Below, piece by piece: positions 6,850 to 7,170 of a stretch of DNA of 7,170 bases. The notes under the pieces are model-generated. The model had not been told where the DNA came from. It searched no databases and worked only from the letters and a program-made list of their open reading frames with translations. Each line of letters begins with the position of its first letter. Within the stretch, counting starts at the first letter, position 1. The position numbers and the translations under genes are program-made. Source of the stretch: Oscillospiraceae bacterium (GTDB lineage: Bacteria; Bacillota_A; Clostridia; Oscillospirales; Ruminococcaceae); assembly GCA_017440445.1 (NCBI GenBank), contig JAFSHE010000199.1, positions 1-7,170 of the forward strand. Reading direction: 5' to 3'.

Positions 6850-7170
6850 ATGAACAAAGAAGAAATTTTAGCAAAAAGCCGAGAGGAAAACAAAGACAAA
6901 GACCTATATGCCATTGAAGTAATGAAAAAAGGAAGTTATATAGATATTCTAACAGCAATTATTACAATATCAATTTTATTTGTTACAGAAATATTAGTCT
7001 GCGGCAGCACCAATTATGGATTATGGGCTATCCTTACCGCTATAAACTCAAGCTCTAATCTATATAGGGGTATCAAGCTGAAGGAAAAAAGCAAGATCAT
7101 CATGGGAATTATATGGGCGGTAGCTACAATACTACTAATGATTGCAGCTTTTAAAACGCTTTTTGAAACA
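6850..7170 (+). CDS. Second DUF6442-like membrane protein (paralogue, right end cut)
   Basis: This frame gives 107 codons to the window edge without a stop; by comparison with its neighbour only a few residues should be missing. It opens MNKEEILAKSREENKDKDLY and aligns without gaps to the upstream protein, with 47 of 107 positions identical by hand count. Shared points are the charged N-terminus, ILFVTEILVCG in the first membrane segment, the LW pair at 58-59, YRGIKLKEKSKI (72-83) and a last hydrophobic segment from about 83. It carries more Ile and fewer Ala than its neighbour and is visibly more AT-rich, so the two copies diverged long ago or were acquired separately. Its ATG at 6850 has an AAGGAG site at 6836-6841. 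No promoter or terminator is obvious in the 62-base gap, so co-transcription is likely. Function is unknown. Confidence 0.8.
   Translation, partial: MNKEEILAKSREENKDKDLYAIEVMKKGSYIDILTAIITISILFVTEILVCGSTNYGLWAILTAINSSSNLYRGIKLKEKSKIIMGIIWAVATILLMIAAFKTLFET

Overview
The window looks like a stretch of chromosome from a low-to-mid GC Firmicute of the class Clostridia, probably Ruminococcus or a close relative (Oscillospiraceae). This placement rests on protein style, strong AGGAG-type ribosome binding sites, a consensus sigma-A promoter, and the order rsmD - coaD - coiled-coil protein, which I recall from many Clostridia. It is an inference, not a database match.

Left part (1-2194, minus strand): the first 731 codons of rpoB, the RNA polymerase beta subunit, cut by the left window edge. 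It includes an intact, wild-type-looking rifampicin region. A 492-base AT-rich divergent intergenic region (2195-2686) follows. It holds a perfect TTGACA-17-TATAAT promoter for rpoB, a roughly 120-nt rpoB leader with a small hairpin, a block of A/T tracts spaced about one helical turn apart, and a likely extended -10 promoter for the rightward genes.

Middle part (2687-6193, plus strand): a tight four-gene unit. It runs uvrC (excision-repair nuclease), rsmD (16S rRNA m2G966 methyltransferase), coaD (phosphopantetheine adenylyltransferase) and a coiled-coil protein with a Gln/Ala/Pro-rich tail. The gaps are 9, 16 and 23 bases, and an intrinsic terminator at 6211-6238 ends the unit. The genes span DNA repair, ribosome maturation and coenzyme A synthesis, so this is a housekeeping operon without one shared pathway.

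Right part (6239-7170): an accessory-looking module. Four direct and one inverted copy of a dyad element of the form CAAG-N4-CTTG surround and overlap a strong promoter (TTGACA-17-TATGCT with extended -10). That promoter drives two tandem, paralogous small membrane proteins of the DUF6442-like type, about 44% identical by hand alignment; the second is cut by the right edge. No regulator gene is visible, but the operator array predicts a dedicated DNA-binding repressor, probably just beyond the right edge. This is the best candidate here for a poorly described system.
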